A stretch of DNA of 64,000 nt from Oceanispirochaeta crateris (GCF_008329965.1 NZ_CP036150.1:620001-684000), one strand, 5' to 3'. Counted from the first letter of the stretch, positions 53,922-62,480 are shown. A program made the numbers and translations. Notes: generated from the sequence alone by a model not told the origin.

Positions 53922-55136
53922 TTAAACGCTCTCATAAATCTCCATCAGATCATCGAAGGGTTCCAGGGCCCTGGGTAATAAGCCGTTGGCCCATGCCAGA
54001 AATAAGCCGTAGTTGAGAACAGGGATATTTCTGGTTCTGAAAATTTCCAGCCGTTCGTCCATGGCTTTCTGGGTGGTCATACAACCCGCACAGTGGATGA
54101 TCATATCCCAGTCTTCCGGGTGTTCCGGGAGGGTTCGGCTATGGGCAAACTCCACGCGTGAACCTACCAGCTGCCGAAAGAGCCTTGGAATTTTCACCGT
54201 TCCCAGGTCTTCGGCCTGTCTGTGATGAGAACAGTATTCCATCACCAGGACCCGGCCGTTTTCAGGGAAATTATCAAGGGCTTTCAGGCTCCTGATGAAA
54301 AAGGCGGGATCTCCTTTTTTACGGGCAAAGAGCAATGAAAAAGAAGTGAGGGGCTGGTCCTCCGGGATATCAGCCGCCACCTTGTGAAAGGCCTGACTGT
54401 CGGTGATCACCAGCGAGGGTTTGATTCCCAAATGATTATAGAAATGATAGAGCTCCCGTTCCTTGACAATCAACGCAGCGCAATCCCTGTCCAGTAAATC
54501 TCTAATGGTTTCCACCTGGGGCATGATAAGCCGTCCGGCGGGAGCCGCAAGGTCAATGGGGGTGACCAGCAGAACCAGATCCTGCTCCTTCACCAGTCCT
54601 TCAACCGGGGTCATCTCTTTTATAAGACTCATGCTGAACTTTTCCATTCTTTTGATAAGCGCCAGAACCGTTTCAGCTTTTGTGTTGTCCACAGTGATCA
54701 GCCGGTCCTTTGGAAAAAAATCTTCTTTTCCATCGGCTCTGTCTCTGTCTGAAAAGGTCAGAACACCCAACCAGGGGCGTTTTTGCTCTTCCAACCAGGC
54801 TTTGAGCTCTCTTTCTTCCTGGCTGGGAGAGCGATCTATGGGACTGACAAAGAGGATCAAATCGGCGCTTTGCATCCGTTCCCGACTCTTTTTTACCCTC
54901 TGTTCACCCAGCTTTCCCAGGTCGTCCAGTCCAGCCGTATCTGTTAGGGCGCACATGCCCAGTTTTCCCAGTTCAATCTTACGGGTCACGGGATCCGTTG
55001 TGGTTCCAGGAACCATGGAGGTAATGGCCACCTCTTTTTGAAAGAGATTATTCATCAGTGAAGATTTACCCGCATTCCTGACCCCTGCCAGTACAATATG
55101 CTGCAGTTCTGCCAGGGCCGTTTCTGTTTGACTCAT
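53922..55136 (-). CDS. hydF: [FeFe]-hydrogenase maturation GTPase HydF
   Basis: This 404-residue scaffold protein carries the H-cluster precursor to the hydrogenase. The N-terminal GTPase domain has G1 GVRNAGKSSL, the TT of G2 in PGTTTDP and G3 DTAGLDDLG. The C-terminal cluster-binding domain has the CxH of EYCSHHR and the HCxxC of IIHCAGC, the ligands of the HydF [4Fe-4S] site. A GGAGG lies upstream of the ATG at 55136; codons further upstream belong to the overlapping aspartase-like gene. It is the last of the four maturation genes and overlaps its neighbour by four bases. Confidence 0.93.
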   Translation of the reverse strand: MSQTETALAELQHIVLAGVRNAGKSSLMNNLFQKEVAITSMVPGTTTDPVTRKIELGKLGMCALTDTAGLDDLGKLGEQRVKKSRERMQSADLILFVSPIDRSPSQEERELKAWLEEQKRPWLGVLTFSDRDRADGKEDFFPKDRLITVDNTKAETVLALIKRMEKFSMSLIKEMTPVEGLVKEQDLVLLVTPIDLAAPAGRLIMPQVETIRDLLDRDCAALIVKERELYHFYNHLGIKPSLVITDSQAFHKVAADIPEDQPLTSFSLLFARKKGDPAFFIRSLKALDNFPENGRVLVMEYCSHHRQAEDLGTVKIPRLFRQLVGSRVEFAHSRTLPEHPEDWDMIIHCAGCMTTQKAMDERLEIFRTRNIPVLNYGLFLAWANGLLPRALEPFDDLMEIYESV

Positions 55137-56461
55137 ATTTTTCCTCCCGAGGTTAAATGGTGTAGATGAAGGCGGTCTTCCAGCTCTTTGAGGTCCATGC
55201 TGCTGTTTTGTGATAACCATTGAATCAGCTCCTGCCTATCTTTTAAACCGGCTTTTCGCAGGAGAGGGAGCAGTTCTTTTACATTCTGGTAACCCAGGGG
55301 CTCCCTCAGAGTATTGATCAGGGCCGATGAATTGACAAGGTGTTCCTCCATGAGGGCTCTATCAGGCTTTAAAGCCGGCAAAAGCCTCTCTGATGCGGTA
55401 GACAGTGCCTTGGAGAGTTTTTCACCCATGCGGATCATATGCTCCGCCATGAAGGGCAAGTAGGCATTGAGCTGCAGTTGACCTTCGCTGGCGTAGCGCT
55501 TGACCAGATCTGCGGAGGAATGAACATCCAGGGACAGACCGCGGATCAGTTCAATCAGCACCGGGTTGGCCTTGGAGGGCATGATGGTAGAGCCAAACTG
55601 CTGCTCCTCCTGGGGAATCTCTCCCAGAAAGGTAGAGGAATAGAGCAGAAGATCTCCGGTCCACTTGATAAGATTTTCGGCGCAGAGGCCTAAAACTCCG
55701 GCGCTTTCTGCCAGCGAATCCCAATGGGCTACCTGGTCGCAGAGGTTTTGACTCCGGCACAAGGGGAGACCCGTAATCCGGCGCAGAGCCTTTTCAGCGG
55801 CAAATACGTATTTTCTGGGGGCGGAGAATCCCGTCCCTACCGCCGTACCTCCCAGAGGAATCAGGCGCAGCCGTTCTCTCACCTTGTTCAGCCTCCAGCG
55901 GTCCCTCTCAACGGGTCCGGCCCAAGCGCCGAAGAGCTGGCCCAGAGTCATGGGCAGGGCATCCTGCATCTCAGTCCTTCCGGTCATGACCCACTCCTGG
56001 TAAAGAGTTTCACGGGACACCAGCTCTTCCTGAAGTCGGATTATTTTTGATTCTATCTCTTCTAAAAGACGGAAGCTCATGAGAATGACCGCCGTTGACA
56101 GGGTGTCGTTAGTGGACTGGTACAGCCCAATATGCTCCAGGGGATGGGCCTTGAACTGACCCTTCGTCCGGCTGTTGCCCAGGGATGACAGGACCTCACA
56201 AAAATTCATATGAAGGCTTGTTCCAGCCCCTCCCTGAGCCAAGGGGAGGGGAAATTGATTGTCATGGTCTCCTCTTATCACCTCAAGTGCCGCATCTTCC
56301 AGCAGGATAAAAAAGTCGGGAGGGTAGAGGGAGGCTTCTTCCTGTTGGGCCCGAATGCAGGCCAGCTTGACCTCTCCGTAGGCCTGTATCAGTTTTCTGG
56401 GGGTCTGTCCCTCACCCAGTATGGCCAGGGCTTTTTCGGTTTCTCTCCCGTAATGCCTCAT
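55133..56461 (-). CDS. Aspartase/fumarase-superfamily lyase in the hyd operon
   Basis: This 442-residue protein has the superfamily signature GSTIMPSKANPV (near residue 296), and GGAGTSLHMNFCE and HPLEHIGLYQSTND in the first two conserved regions. It resembles aspartate ammonia-lyase, which releases ammonia from aspartate. It lies between hydE and hydF with four-base overlaps on both sides, so it is part of the maturation unit; ammonia supply for the dithiomethylamine bridge is an attractive role. Argininosuccinate-lyase-like or fumarase activity cannot be excluded from sequence alone. Confidence 0.85.
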   Translation of the reverse strand: MRHYGRETEKALAILGEGQTPRKLIQAYGEVKLACIRAQQEEASLYPPDFFILLEDAALEVIRGDHDNQFPLPLAQGGAGTSLHMNFCEVLSSLGNSRTKGQFKAHPLEHIGLYQSTNDTLSTAVILMSFRLLEEIESKIIRLQEELVSRETLYQEWVMTGRTEMQDALPMTLGQLFGAWAGPVERDRWRLNKVRERLRLIPLGGTAVGTGFSAPRKYVFAAEKALRRITGLPLCRSQNLCDQVAHWDSLAESAGVLGLCAENLIKWTGDLLLYSSTFLGEIPQEEQQFGSTIMPSKANPVLIELIRGLSLDVHSSADLVKRYASEGQLQLNAYLPFMAEHMIRMGEKLSKALSTASERLLPALKPDRALMEEHLVNSSALINTLREPLGYQNVKELLPLLRKAGLKDRQELIQWLSQNSSMDLKELEDRLHLHHLTSGGKI

Positions 56462-57501
56462 CCTTGTACCCCTTCAAACCGGGGAGGATCGCCCCTGTCA
56501 AAACTAATCTCCCGTCCCAGAGGTCTTATCCTCATGGACAGGCATCCAATACACTGTATTCCGCTTTCATCGAGGCAGATTTTACCCGGATAGAGCTGGT
56601 AGTCCTTTTTGAATTCAATATGGGTCAGGTTGGGCATGAGAACATTTGCTCCGGCGGCAATCATCTGTTCCCTGCCATCCTTACAAAGAGACCCAGCCGC
56701 CGTTGTGGCCGGGATATGAGCCTCGGGAAGGGCCAGTCTCAACAACGCCACACCCCTGATTGATTCTTCTAGGGGCTTTTGAGCTGCCTTACCCAGAGGG
56801 GTCTGTGGGTGAGGGATAAAGGGGCCGATTCCAACCATATCCAGTTTGAGTCTTTGAGCCAAAAGCACATTCTCCAGCCTTGTTTCTGTTCTTTCTCCCG
56901 GCAGTCCCAGCATATAACCGCTGCCTGTTTGGAAACCGGCTTCCCGGATGTATTCCAATGCCATGAGTCGTGCCTTCAGTGTACTTCCATTCCTCACATA
57001 GGCATGAAGTTCAGGATCAGAGGTTTCAAAACGGAGGAGGTAGCGATCGCCGCCGGCAGCCTTCATCTCCTTATATTGGTTGAGGCTTCTCATTCCGCAG
57101 CTCAGGGTGACCGCCGCCTCGCCGCCGGTGAGGGCCTTAATGGCCTCTACCAGACGGCAAATCCTGTCATTGTCAAACTGGGGGTCTTCTCCTCCCTGTA
57201 ACACAAAGGTTCGGATTCCCCTGTCAAAACCGGCTTGAACGGCCTCCAGCAACATCTCCTCTTCAATGCGGTATCGATGAACCTCCCCATTGTCGTGACG
57301 AATCCCGCAATATAGACAGTTGCTCCCGCAATAATTTGTGTATTCCAGCAGTCCCCGGAGAAGAACATGGGGTCCGTGAACCCTGTGGCAAAGCTCTCCA
57401 CCCCTGGTGATGAGCTCTTGTGTGGTGGCATTGTAAAATAGTTCTTTAATCTCTTGTGGACTCAGAGCTTGTGGTCTCTCTTTGTTTTCCATACTTTGCA
57501 T
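56458..57501 (-). CDS. hydE: [FeFe]-hydrogenase maturation radical SAM enzyme HydE
   Basis: This 347-residue radical SAM protein has the CxxxCxxC cluster motif in YCGSNCLYCGIR near residue 57. It also has the TIM-barrel features FVLQGGEDP, SCGMRSLNQYKEMK and RFETSDPELHAY, all characteristic of HydE. It acts on the organometallic precursor made by HydG. Two starts are possible, at 57501 or three codons later at 57492; the AAGG upstream is spaced better for 57492. It follows hydG by four bases. Confidence 0.92.
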   Translation of the reverse strand: MQSMENKERPQALSPQEIKELFYNATTQELITRGGELCHRVHGPHVLLRGLLEYTNYCGSNCLYCGIRHDNGEVHRYRIEEEMLLEAVQAGFDRGIRTFVLQGGEDPQFDNDRICRLVEAIKALTGGEAAVTLSCGMRSLNQYKEMKAAGGDRYLLRFETSDPELHAYVRNGSTLKARLMALEYIREAGFQTGSGYMLGLPGERTETRLENVLLAQRLKLDMVGIGPFIPHPQTPLGKAAQKPLEESIRGVALLRLALPEAHIPATTAAGSLCKDGREQMIAAGANVLMPNLTHIEFKKDYQLYPGKICLDESGIQCIGCLSMRIRPLGREISFDRGDPPRFEGVQG

Positions 57502-57505
57502 AACC

Positions 57506-58888
57506 TTAAAGATAGATGTCCCGCTCGCCGGCGGTTATTTTTTCCAAGGACGATCGTATGTTTCCTTGGACAACAGAATCACTCTCTTCCTCTGTTAGTT
57601 TATTGATCAGAGCAAATCCCTTTTGGCGGGTTTCTTCACCGGCAAAATCCATCAAATACTCCGCAAATGAGACAATCCCGTTGGGAAGGCAGTAGTGTTT
57701 GATCAGTCCCGGTTTCGCAAGATCCATAAAGTCCTGCCCCACACGGCCTTTGCGGTAACAACCCGTACAGAAGGAGGGGATGAATCCCATGCCCACCATA
57801 TCTGCTAAGACCTCTTCCATGCTCCTGTGGTCTCCCAAGGCAAATTGCTGGTTTTCAGCTTCTTTTTCGGTATAACCCCCTATGGAAGTTTTGGAACCGG
57901 CAGAAACCTGGCTCACACCGTATCTGAATAGTTCCTGTCTTAGTTCTGCCGATTCTCTGGTGGAGAGTATGATCCCCGTGTAGGGTAGGGAAAGGCGGAT
58001 GACGGCAATGATGGTTCTGAAGGCGTCGTCATCGACGGGAAAAGGGACATTCTCTGTCAATTCAGAACCGGGAGCAGGCTCAATGCGGGGAACACTGACC
58101 GTATGGGGACCGCAGCCGTATAGCCTCTCCAGCTCTTCGGCATGTCTCATCATAGCCAGTACCTCGAAGCGGTGATCCCCCAGTCCGAAGAGAGCTCCTA
58201 TTCCGACATCATCGATGCCCGCTTCCATGGCGCGGTGCATCACAAACAGTCGGTTTTCATAGTTAGACTTGGGGCCGCTTATATGGTATTTCCTGTAAAG
58301 GTCTGGATCATAGGTTTCCTGAAAACAGATATAGGTGCCGATGCTGCACTCTTTCAGTTCTTTAAACTGATCAACACTCAAAGGGGCTATTTCTACATTG
58401 ACCCTACGAATGGAGGCTCCCTCTTCATTGACCGAATAGATTGTTTTGAGGGACTCTTTGAGGTATGCCAAGGGGTAGTGCCCCGATTCCCCTGAAAGGA
58501 GTAGGAGACGTTTATGCCCTTCCTTTAGAAGCATGCGGGTTTGCTGGGTTATTTCATCCTGATTCAGCTTACGGCGGGCAATATCCTTGTTGTCTTTTCT
58601 AAAACCGCAGTAGAGGCAGTTATTGCTGCAGTGATTGCCCGAATATAAAGGGGCAAAAATCACCATCCGTTTACCGTAAATTGTCTCTTTGGCTTTTTCC
58701 GCAGCGTCCATGATGAGGCGGATCTGTTTTTCGTCTCTTACAGCCAGTAGAGCGGCCGCCTCTTCTGTGTTCAATCCCTTGAGTTTTAAGGCTTTGTCTA
58801 AAATCGCTTCCATTTCCACCTGGTCCGGTGCCCTACGGGATGCCAGTTTTTTGAGCTCGGAGACGTTTAGAAATTCGGGGTAATCCAT
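57506..58888 (-). CDS. hydG: [FeFe]-hydrogenase maturation tyrosine lyase HydG
   Basis: This 460-residue radical SAM enzyme splits tyrosine to give CO and cyanide for the H-cluster. The radical SAM cluster is in HCSNNCLYCGFR (about residue 89). The C-terminal auxiliary cluster is in FCTGCYRKGR and a later Cys in HYCLPNG. The body includes LLLLSGESG and VPRIEPAPGSE. GGAGAG lies upstream of the ATG. It is first in the operon and is preceded by a structured leader of about 90 nt. Confidence 0.95.
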   Translation of the reverse strand: MDYPEFLNVSELKKLASRRAPDQVEMEAILDKALKLKGLNTEEAAALLAVRDEKQIRLIMDAAEKAKETIYGKRMVIFAPLYSGNHCSNNCLYCGFRKDNKDIARRKLNQDEITQQTRMLLKEGHKRLLLLSGESGHYPLAYLKESLKTIYSVNEEGASIRRVNVEIAPLSVDQFKELKECSIGTYICFQETYDPDLYRKYHISGPKSNYENRLFVMHRAMEAGIDDVGIGALFGLGDHRFEVLAMMRHAEELERLYGCGPHTVSVPRIEPAPGSELTENVPFPVDDDAFRTIIAVIRLSLPYTGIILSTRESAELRQELFRYGVSQVSAGSKTSIGGYTEKEAENQQFALGDHRSMEEVLADMVGMGFIPSFCTGCYRKGRVGQDFMDLAKPGLIKHYCLPNGIVSFAEYLMDFAGEETRQKGFALINKLTEEESDSVVQGNIRSSLEKITAGERDIYL

Positions 58889-58900
58889 GGTTTCTCTCCT

Positions 58901-58971
58901 TCAGGTCGTGACCCTGAGGTTCGTTGATTTTGATGAATCCTGGGCAACCGGCCTAAGCGGGGAACCTTCAG
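58901..58971 (-). promoter_or_regulatory. Structured hydG leader with two competing hairpins
   Basis: In the minus-strand RNA, CTGAAGGTTC (58971-58962) can pair with GAACCTCAG (58922-58914), with one bulged base. TCAGG (58917-58913) can instead pair with CCTGA (58905-58901), directly before the ribosome site AGGAGAG. The two stems share the bases at 58914-58917, so they cannot form together. I do not recognise a known riboswitch class. Confidence 0.45.
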
Positions 58972-58983
58972 ATCTTGTGTAGT

Positions 58984-59010
58984 ATTTTATGAGAGACTCC
59001 TTTGTGTCAA
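58984..59010 (-). promoter_or_regulatory. Putative promoter of the hyd operon
   Basis: On the minus strand, a perfect TTGACA (59005-59010) is followed by TAAAAT (58984-58989) with a short 15-bp spacer. Together with the ATG at 58888 this gives a leader of about 90 nt. Confidence 0.5.
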
Positions 59011-59091
59011 CCTGAATATGGGGCTATTCGATAAAATTGTAACGATTATTGACAAAGAGGAGCGAATTGGGAGAAAATATAGGGGAATAAT

Positions 59092-59126
59092 AAAAAAAAC
59101 CCCCTGTATTACACCATTACAGGGGG
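59092..59126 (-). terminator. Rho-independent terminator of the minus-strand glycosyltransferase
   Basis: On the minus strand, CCCCCTGTA and TACAGGGGG form a 9-bp stem with a nine-base loop, followed by eight T residues. It lies about 200 bases after the stop codon of the gene at 59323-60606. Confidence 0.85.
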
Positions 59127-59153
59127 CTCAAAAAACTGTCTATAAAGGAATCT

Positions 59154-59228
59154 ATGTCATTTGATCCAACGTTCCAGAAGGAGCGGGAATCCCCAAGCAG
59201 ACTAACAGACATGCTTAAGTTGTTTTAA
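59154..59228 (+). CDS. Possible 24-residue small protein
   Basis: A frame of 24 codons with Pro, Lys and Arg (MSFDPTFQKERES at the start) follows AAAGGA at five bases. A TATAAA hexamer lies nearby. Nothing else supports it and it may be chance. Confidence 0.2.
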   Translation: MSFDPTFQKERESPSRLTDMLKLF

Positions 59229-59322
59229 ATATAATTAGGATTGCCTAATTATGCAAGAAGAAAAATTAAAAAAATATGATAAATATAATAATCAATCATA
59301 TATGTCGATATAATATAACGTT

Positions 59323-60606
59323 TTAGTCTCTATCCTCACAATCTTGAATGTATTGGCTTCCAAAGACGTTTGAAAGAAGACTGATCAATTTTGTCTTCAA
59401 TGTGGCAAAACCATAGTACTGTAAAGCCAGCATATAGTTTTTTTCGCATATCCTTTTGACCTCATCTGGGTTGTCCAGCAGGTGCTGTACTTCCTTGATG
59501 GTTTCGTCTGTAATAAAATCATCAATCTCGACAACTTCGAAGCCCTTGGGTCTAATATCTGTTGCATAAATGGAATAGTTATTCACCAGAATGGGCTTCT
59601 TAAACCATATGGTTTCCAAAAACGCGTTTCCAAATCCCTCTATCAGGGACGGGTAGGTAACAAAATCGGCATAGGGATAAAGATCCTGAAGGGTATAAAT
59701 TTTGCGGCCATCGGAGGTCCTTCCTCTCTGATCCAAGATGATATCTTCCACAAAGATGGCGCGAACATTCAATAATCGGGCATAATCACGCACCCTCTTT
59801 TCATATTCGAATCCCTCATCTCCCGAAGCATGGGAGATGACAAAGGCCGCCTTCCTATCCAGGCGGGAGACCATTTCCAGAGCGTGTTCTATCCCCTTTC
59901 TCTGGACAACCCTCGTAGGCTGTAGAATCAAAAGTTCATCCTCTTCCACACCGAGGGCCTGACGGATATCGCTGTTATATTCGTCCTTACCGGGAGGGTC
60001 CATCTCAAAATGCATGACATTGGGTATCAGAGTTGATGAAATTCCTGTTCTCAAGGCCAACTGGTTCTGCCCAGAAGTGTTGATTACCACATGCTGAATA
60101 TTCCCGAGGTGGGGAGGATAGCTGGAGTTGATAAAATCCCAGACACAGTTTGTCAGAAACCGTTTTCGTTCCCAGAAAAAGTCGTGATGATGGGCGATGA
60201 TAGGCATACCAGTTTCGGCGGCAAACTCCGTAATGGCCAGACCCAGGGATACATTCAGGGGAATGGTCACCGCATTTTGAGGGATGAGTAAATCAATCTT
60301 GAATTTTTCAACAAACTGATAGAGGACTTTTTTGATTTCCTGGCGCCAGAAATGAAGCTCTCCGGTTAACTCCTCGGGACGGTTCTTCTGACTGAAGCAC
60401 TGCTCATAAATCTTCTTGGTAACGGGGTGCTGAAAATGCAGTTCAGGATATTCCATGGAAACAGCCGGATCACGGTCAAGCTCACCAGCCAGGTAAAAAT
60501 TATGGTTTCCCATATTCTTCAGGACTTCCGCCCATTTTGCAATTTCCAGGCTGACGCCGTCTGTCCCGGCAATTCTGAAGGAAACAAAGCCGATGTTTTT
60601 ATTCAT
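59323..60606 (-). CDS. GT4-family glycosyltransferase
   Basis: This 427-residue GT-B enzyme has an N-terminal domain starting GFVSFRIAGTDGVSLE. Its donor-binding domain has LQPTRVVQRKGIEHALEM and the loop YPSLIEGFGNAFLETIW. The N-terminal GTDGVSLE turn and the conserved HHHDFFWERKRF are unusual for polymer glycosyltransferases and may mark a small-molecule or compatible-solute type, such as those making mannosylglucosylglycerate; I cannot confirm that. GGAG lies upstream of the ATG. The neighbouring divergent HAD phosphatase and the GH2 beta-mannosidase fit a mannose-related role. Confidence 0.8.
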   Translation of the reverse strand: MNKNIGFVSFRIAGTDGVSLEIAKWAEVLKNMGNHNFYLAGELDRDPAVSMEYPELHFQHPVTKKIYEQCFSQKNRPEELTGELHFWRQEIKKVLYQFVEKFKIDLLIPQNAVTIPLNVSLGLAITEFAAETGMPIIAHHHDFFWERKRFLTNCVWDFINSSYPPHLGNIQHVVINTSGQNQLALRTGISSTLIPNVMHFEMDPPGKDEYNSDIRQALGVEEDELLILQPTRVVQRKGIEHALEMVSRLDRKAAFVISHASGDEGFEYEKRVRDYARLLNVRAIFVEDIILDQRGRTSDGRKIYTLQDLYPYADFVTYPSLIEGFGNAFLETIWFKKPILVNNYSIYATDIRPKGFEVVEIDDFITDETIKEVQHLLDNPDEVKRICEKNYMLALQYYGFATLKTKLISLLSNVFGSQYIQDCEDRD

Positions 60607-60716
60607 GAAAAGCTCCTGATATTCGTTCTATTTAAATATTATAGGTCAGATTATGACCCGATTCACTCCTTTTATTTATTCTATAGGTGAATTTACAAAC
60701 TTTATTGCTCTCTGCC

Positions 60717-60745
60717 TTGCCCTGCTGGTCAGCCTTTTTTATACT
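60717..60745 (+). promoter_or_regulatory. Promoter of the HAD gene; leaderless start likely
   Basis: TTGCCC (60717-60722) and TATACT (60740-60745) are 17 bp apart and the -10 box ends eight bases before the ATG. No ribosome site is visible. Confidence 0.6.
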
Positions 60746-60753
60746 CTGTCCTA

Positions 60754-61434
60754 ATGAAAAAATGCATTCACTCAGTGCCTGAGAATATCAGGTTGGCCTT
60801 TTTTGACCTGGATGAGACTCTGACATCACGGGATACAGATTTGCTCTGGGCACAATGGCGGAGCCGTAGGAGTCTTAAGGGGCTTCTGGATTTGTGGAGG
60901 CTGAGAAAAATTAACAGGCTCTATTACAAGCACTCACTGACTGATATAGAATACGGAGCCTATCATCTCGCCAGAGCCAGGTCCATGACGGTTCAGCAGT
61001 ACCACAATTTGGCTCAGGCCTTTGCCTTATTTGTTTCTAAAAAGTACATCTATAGGGAGATGAAAGATCTCCTGGAGGAAAATAAGCAAAAAGGGATCAG
61101 CAATGTTCTGATCACCGCACAGGATGCTGTGATCGCTGCGGCTCTGCAGAAGGTTTTAGGACTTGAGGATTGCCTCGCCAGCGATTATTGTGTGGATGGT
61201 AATGCGTTTACCGCTATGAGACAGCCCCTTTGTTTCAAAGAGGGTAAAGTCCATTGGGCCGGCCTTTATCTGAAACAGAAGTCTCTGAGTTGGGATCAGT
61301 GTGCTTTTTATACTGACAGCCTGAACGATCTACCCCTTCTGGAAGCCTGTGCCTGTCCCGTTGCCGTTCATCCAGGACCGGAACTGGAATCTTTGTCCCG
61401 GGAACGTTGCTGGTGTATTCTCAAACCGGTTTAA
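60754..61434 (+). CDS. HAD-IB family phosphatase
   Basis: This 226-residue hydrolase shows HAD motif I FFDLDETLT (nucleophile Asp at residue 17), motif II Thr in VLITAQD, motif III Lys in CFKEGKVHW and motif IV YTDSLNDLPLL. The helical cap after motif I is of the SerB/CicA subclass. It would hydrolyse a small phosphate ester; the substrate is unknown. It is divergent from the glycosyltransferase at 59323-60606 and may be its partner phosphatase. Confidence 0.85.
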   Translation: MKKCIHSVPENIRLAFFDLDETLTSRDTDLLWAQWRSRRSLKGLLDLWRLRKINRLYYKHSLTDIEYGAYHLARARSMTVQQYHNLAQAFALFVSKKYIYREMKDLLEENKQKGISNVLITAQDAVIAAALQKVLGLEDCLASDYCVDGNAFTAMRQPLCFKEGKVHWAGLYLKQKSLSWDQCAFYTDSLNDLPLLEACACPVAVHPGPELESLSRERCWCILKPV

Positions 61435-61460
61435 GCTTCTGTTTTACTGACCGTCTTTCC

Positions 61461-62417
61461 TTAGAAAAGTTCTATGGTCCCTTCCTCAACAAGGTCCTGA
61501 TAATCATATTCTGCGGCCATGTTAGGATTCCAACTGAGGTTGAAAATGAATTTTTGAACGATCCTTGTCTGTCTTTTGAGTCCGCCGGGTTCCTTTATGA
61601 TGTACTCAAAACAGAGTTGAGGAATATCTCCTCCAAAAGAGATGTTTCTCAGCTTATGATTCACAAGAATGGGAACCTGTATGTCCGGACCGCTCTCCTC
61701 AAGAAATCCCTCTTTGAGAAAGACTGTTTTAAAACTTCCCCAAAATAGATTTGTAAGTTCACTGATGATAGGAGGAACTACTTCGTCAATACTTCCCCTG
61801 AAGGCTGGATTTTTCATAGTTCCAAGAATTTCATGGAGTTCTCTCATATCGCACTGGAGCATGAGGTAACCACGGCACCAGTTTGTATTGACAGGAATGA
61901 GAGATGTTATTTCTCCATAGATAACCTTGTCTCTGATCATGAGGGGAGGGAGGCTGTGAACTACGGCCTCGGGGATCATGGCTTTGATTGAATGGATTGA
62001 AAAATTCTGAATGTGACGAATCATTTCTAAGGGATAGTCGCGGATAAAAATATGAGTTTTTAAGTACTGGCTGATTTTCTCTTCTTCATTGATATGAAAT
62101 AGGCCGTCGAAGTACCATGCCATTTCGGTGGGTATCTCATCTGCCTCAGAAGGTTCTTCAACACGCAGAAACAAGGGAAGTTCCGGTCTGATTTCTTTTA
62201 TGCGGACCGATAAATCCTTCCAATTTCCCCTGTTATTCACAAAGATGGCTCCAAGAAGTATGTTTTTATCCAGTATGATATGAATAATCGATGGATCTCC
62301 CACAGAACGAATCCCACTGAGATGGTTAGCATCGAAAATTTTTCTCAGTTGTGGAAGAACAGTCATATCCGTATCAAATGTGAGCACCTTGCTCTTGATC
62401 ATATTAGTTCTAACCAT
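61461..62417 (-). CDS. CheX-like chemotaxis phosphatase with a degenerate receiver domain
   Basis: This 318-residue protein has an N-terminal half (about 1-125) with the alternating pattern of a receiver domain, but no clear phospho-acceptor Asp is visible. The C-terminal half (about 160-310) is CheX-like: EITSLIPVNTNW, then the catalytic ExxN of ISELTNLFWGSF and a closing ISFGGDIPQLCFEY. CheX in spirochaetes dephosphorylates CheY. The fusion may be recruited by CheA or another partner through the degenerate domain. The start has GGGAG upstream. No other che gene is adjacent. Confidence 0.75.
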   Translation of the reverse strand: MVRTNMIKSKVLTFDTDMTVLPQLRKIFDANHLSGIRSVGDPSIIHIILDKNILLGAIFVNNRGNWKDLSVRIKEIRPELPLFLRVEEPSEADEIPTEMAWYFDGLFHINEEEKISQYLKTHIFIRDYPLEMIRHIQNFSIHSIKAMIPEAVVHSLPPLMIRDKVIYGEITSLIPVNTNWCRGYLMLQCDMRELHEILGTMKNPAFRGSIDEVVPPIISELTNLFWGSFKTVFLKEGFLEESGPDIQVPILVNHKLRNISFGGDIPQLCFEYIIKEPGGLKRQTRIVQKFIFNLSWNPNMAAEYDYQDLVEEGTIELF

Positions 62418-62437
62418 GACTTTTTCTCCCTGAAAAT

Positions 62438-62480
62438 CCTTTATGGATCAATATTCTTACTGAATACTAATCCATAAAGG
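62438..62480 (-). terminator. Long inverted repeat before the CheX-like gene
   Basis: A 19-base inverted repeat with two mismatches and a five-base loop (arms 62438-62456 and 62462-62480) ends about 20 bases before the CheX-like ATG. On the minus strand the second arm is followed by a short ATTTTC. It may terminate the beta-mannosidase transcript or attenuate the gene after it. Confidence 0.5.

Noticed and set aside
58901-58971. SAM, TPP or cobalamin riboswitch before hydG
   Set aside because: None of the conserved core sequences of these classes is visible; only the competing hairpins are supported.
59049-59080. A second TTGACA between the terminator and the hydG promoter
   Set aside because: It is on the plus strand, has no -10 at correct spacing and no gene follows within range except the doubtful small frame.
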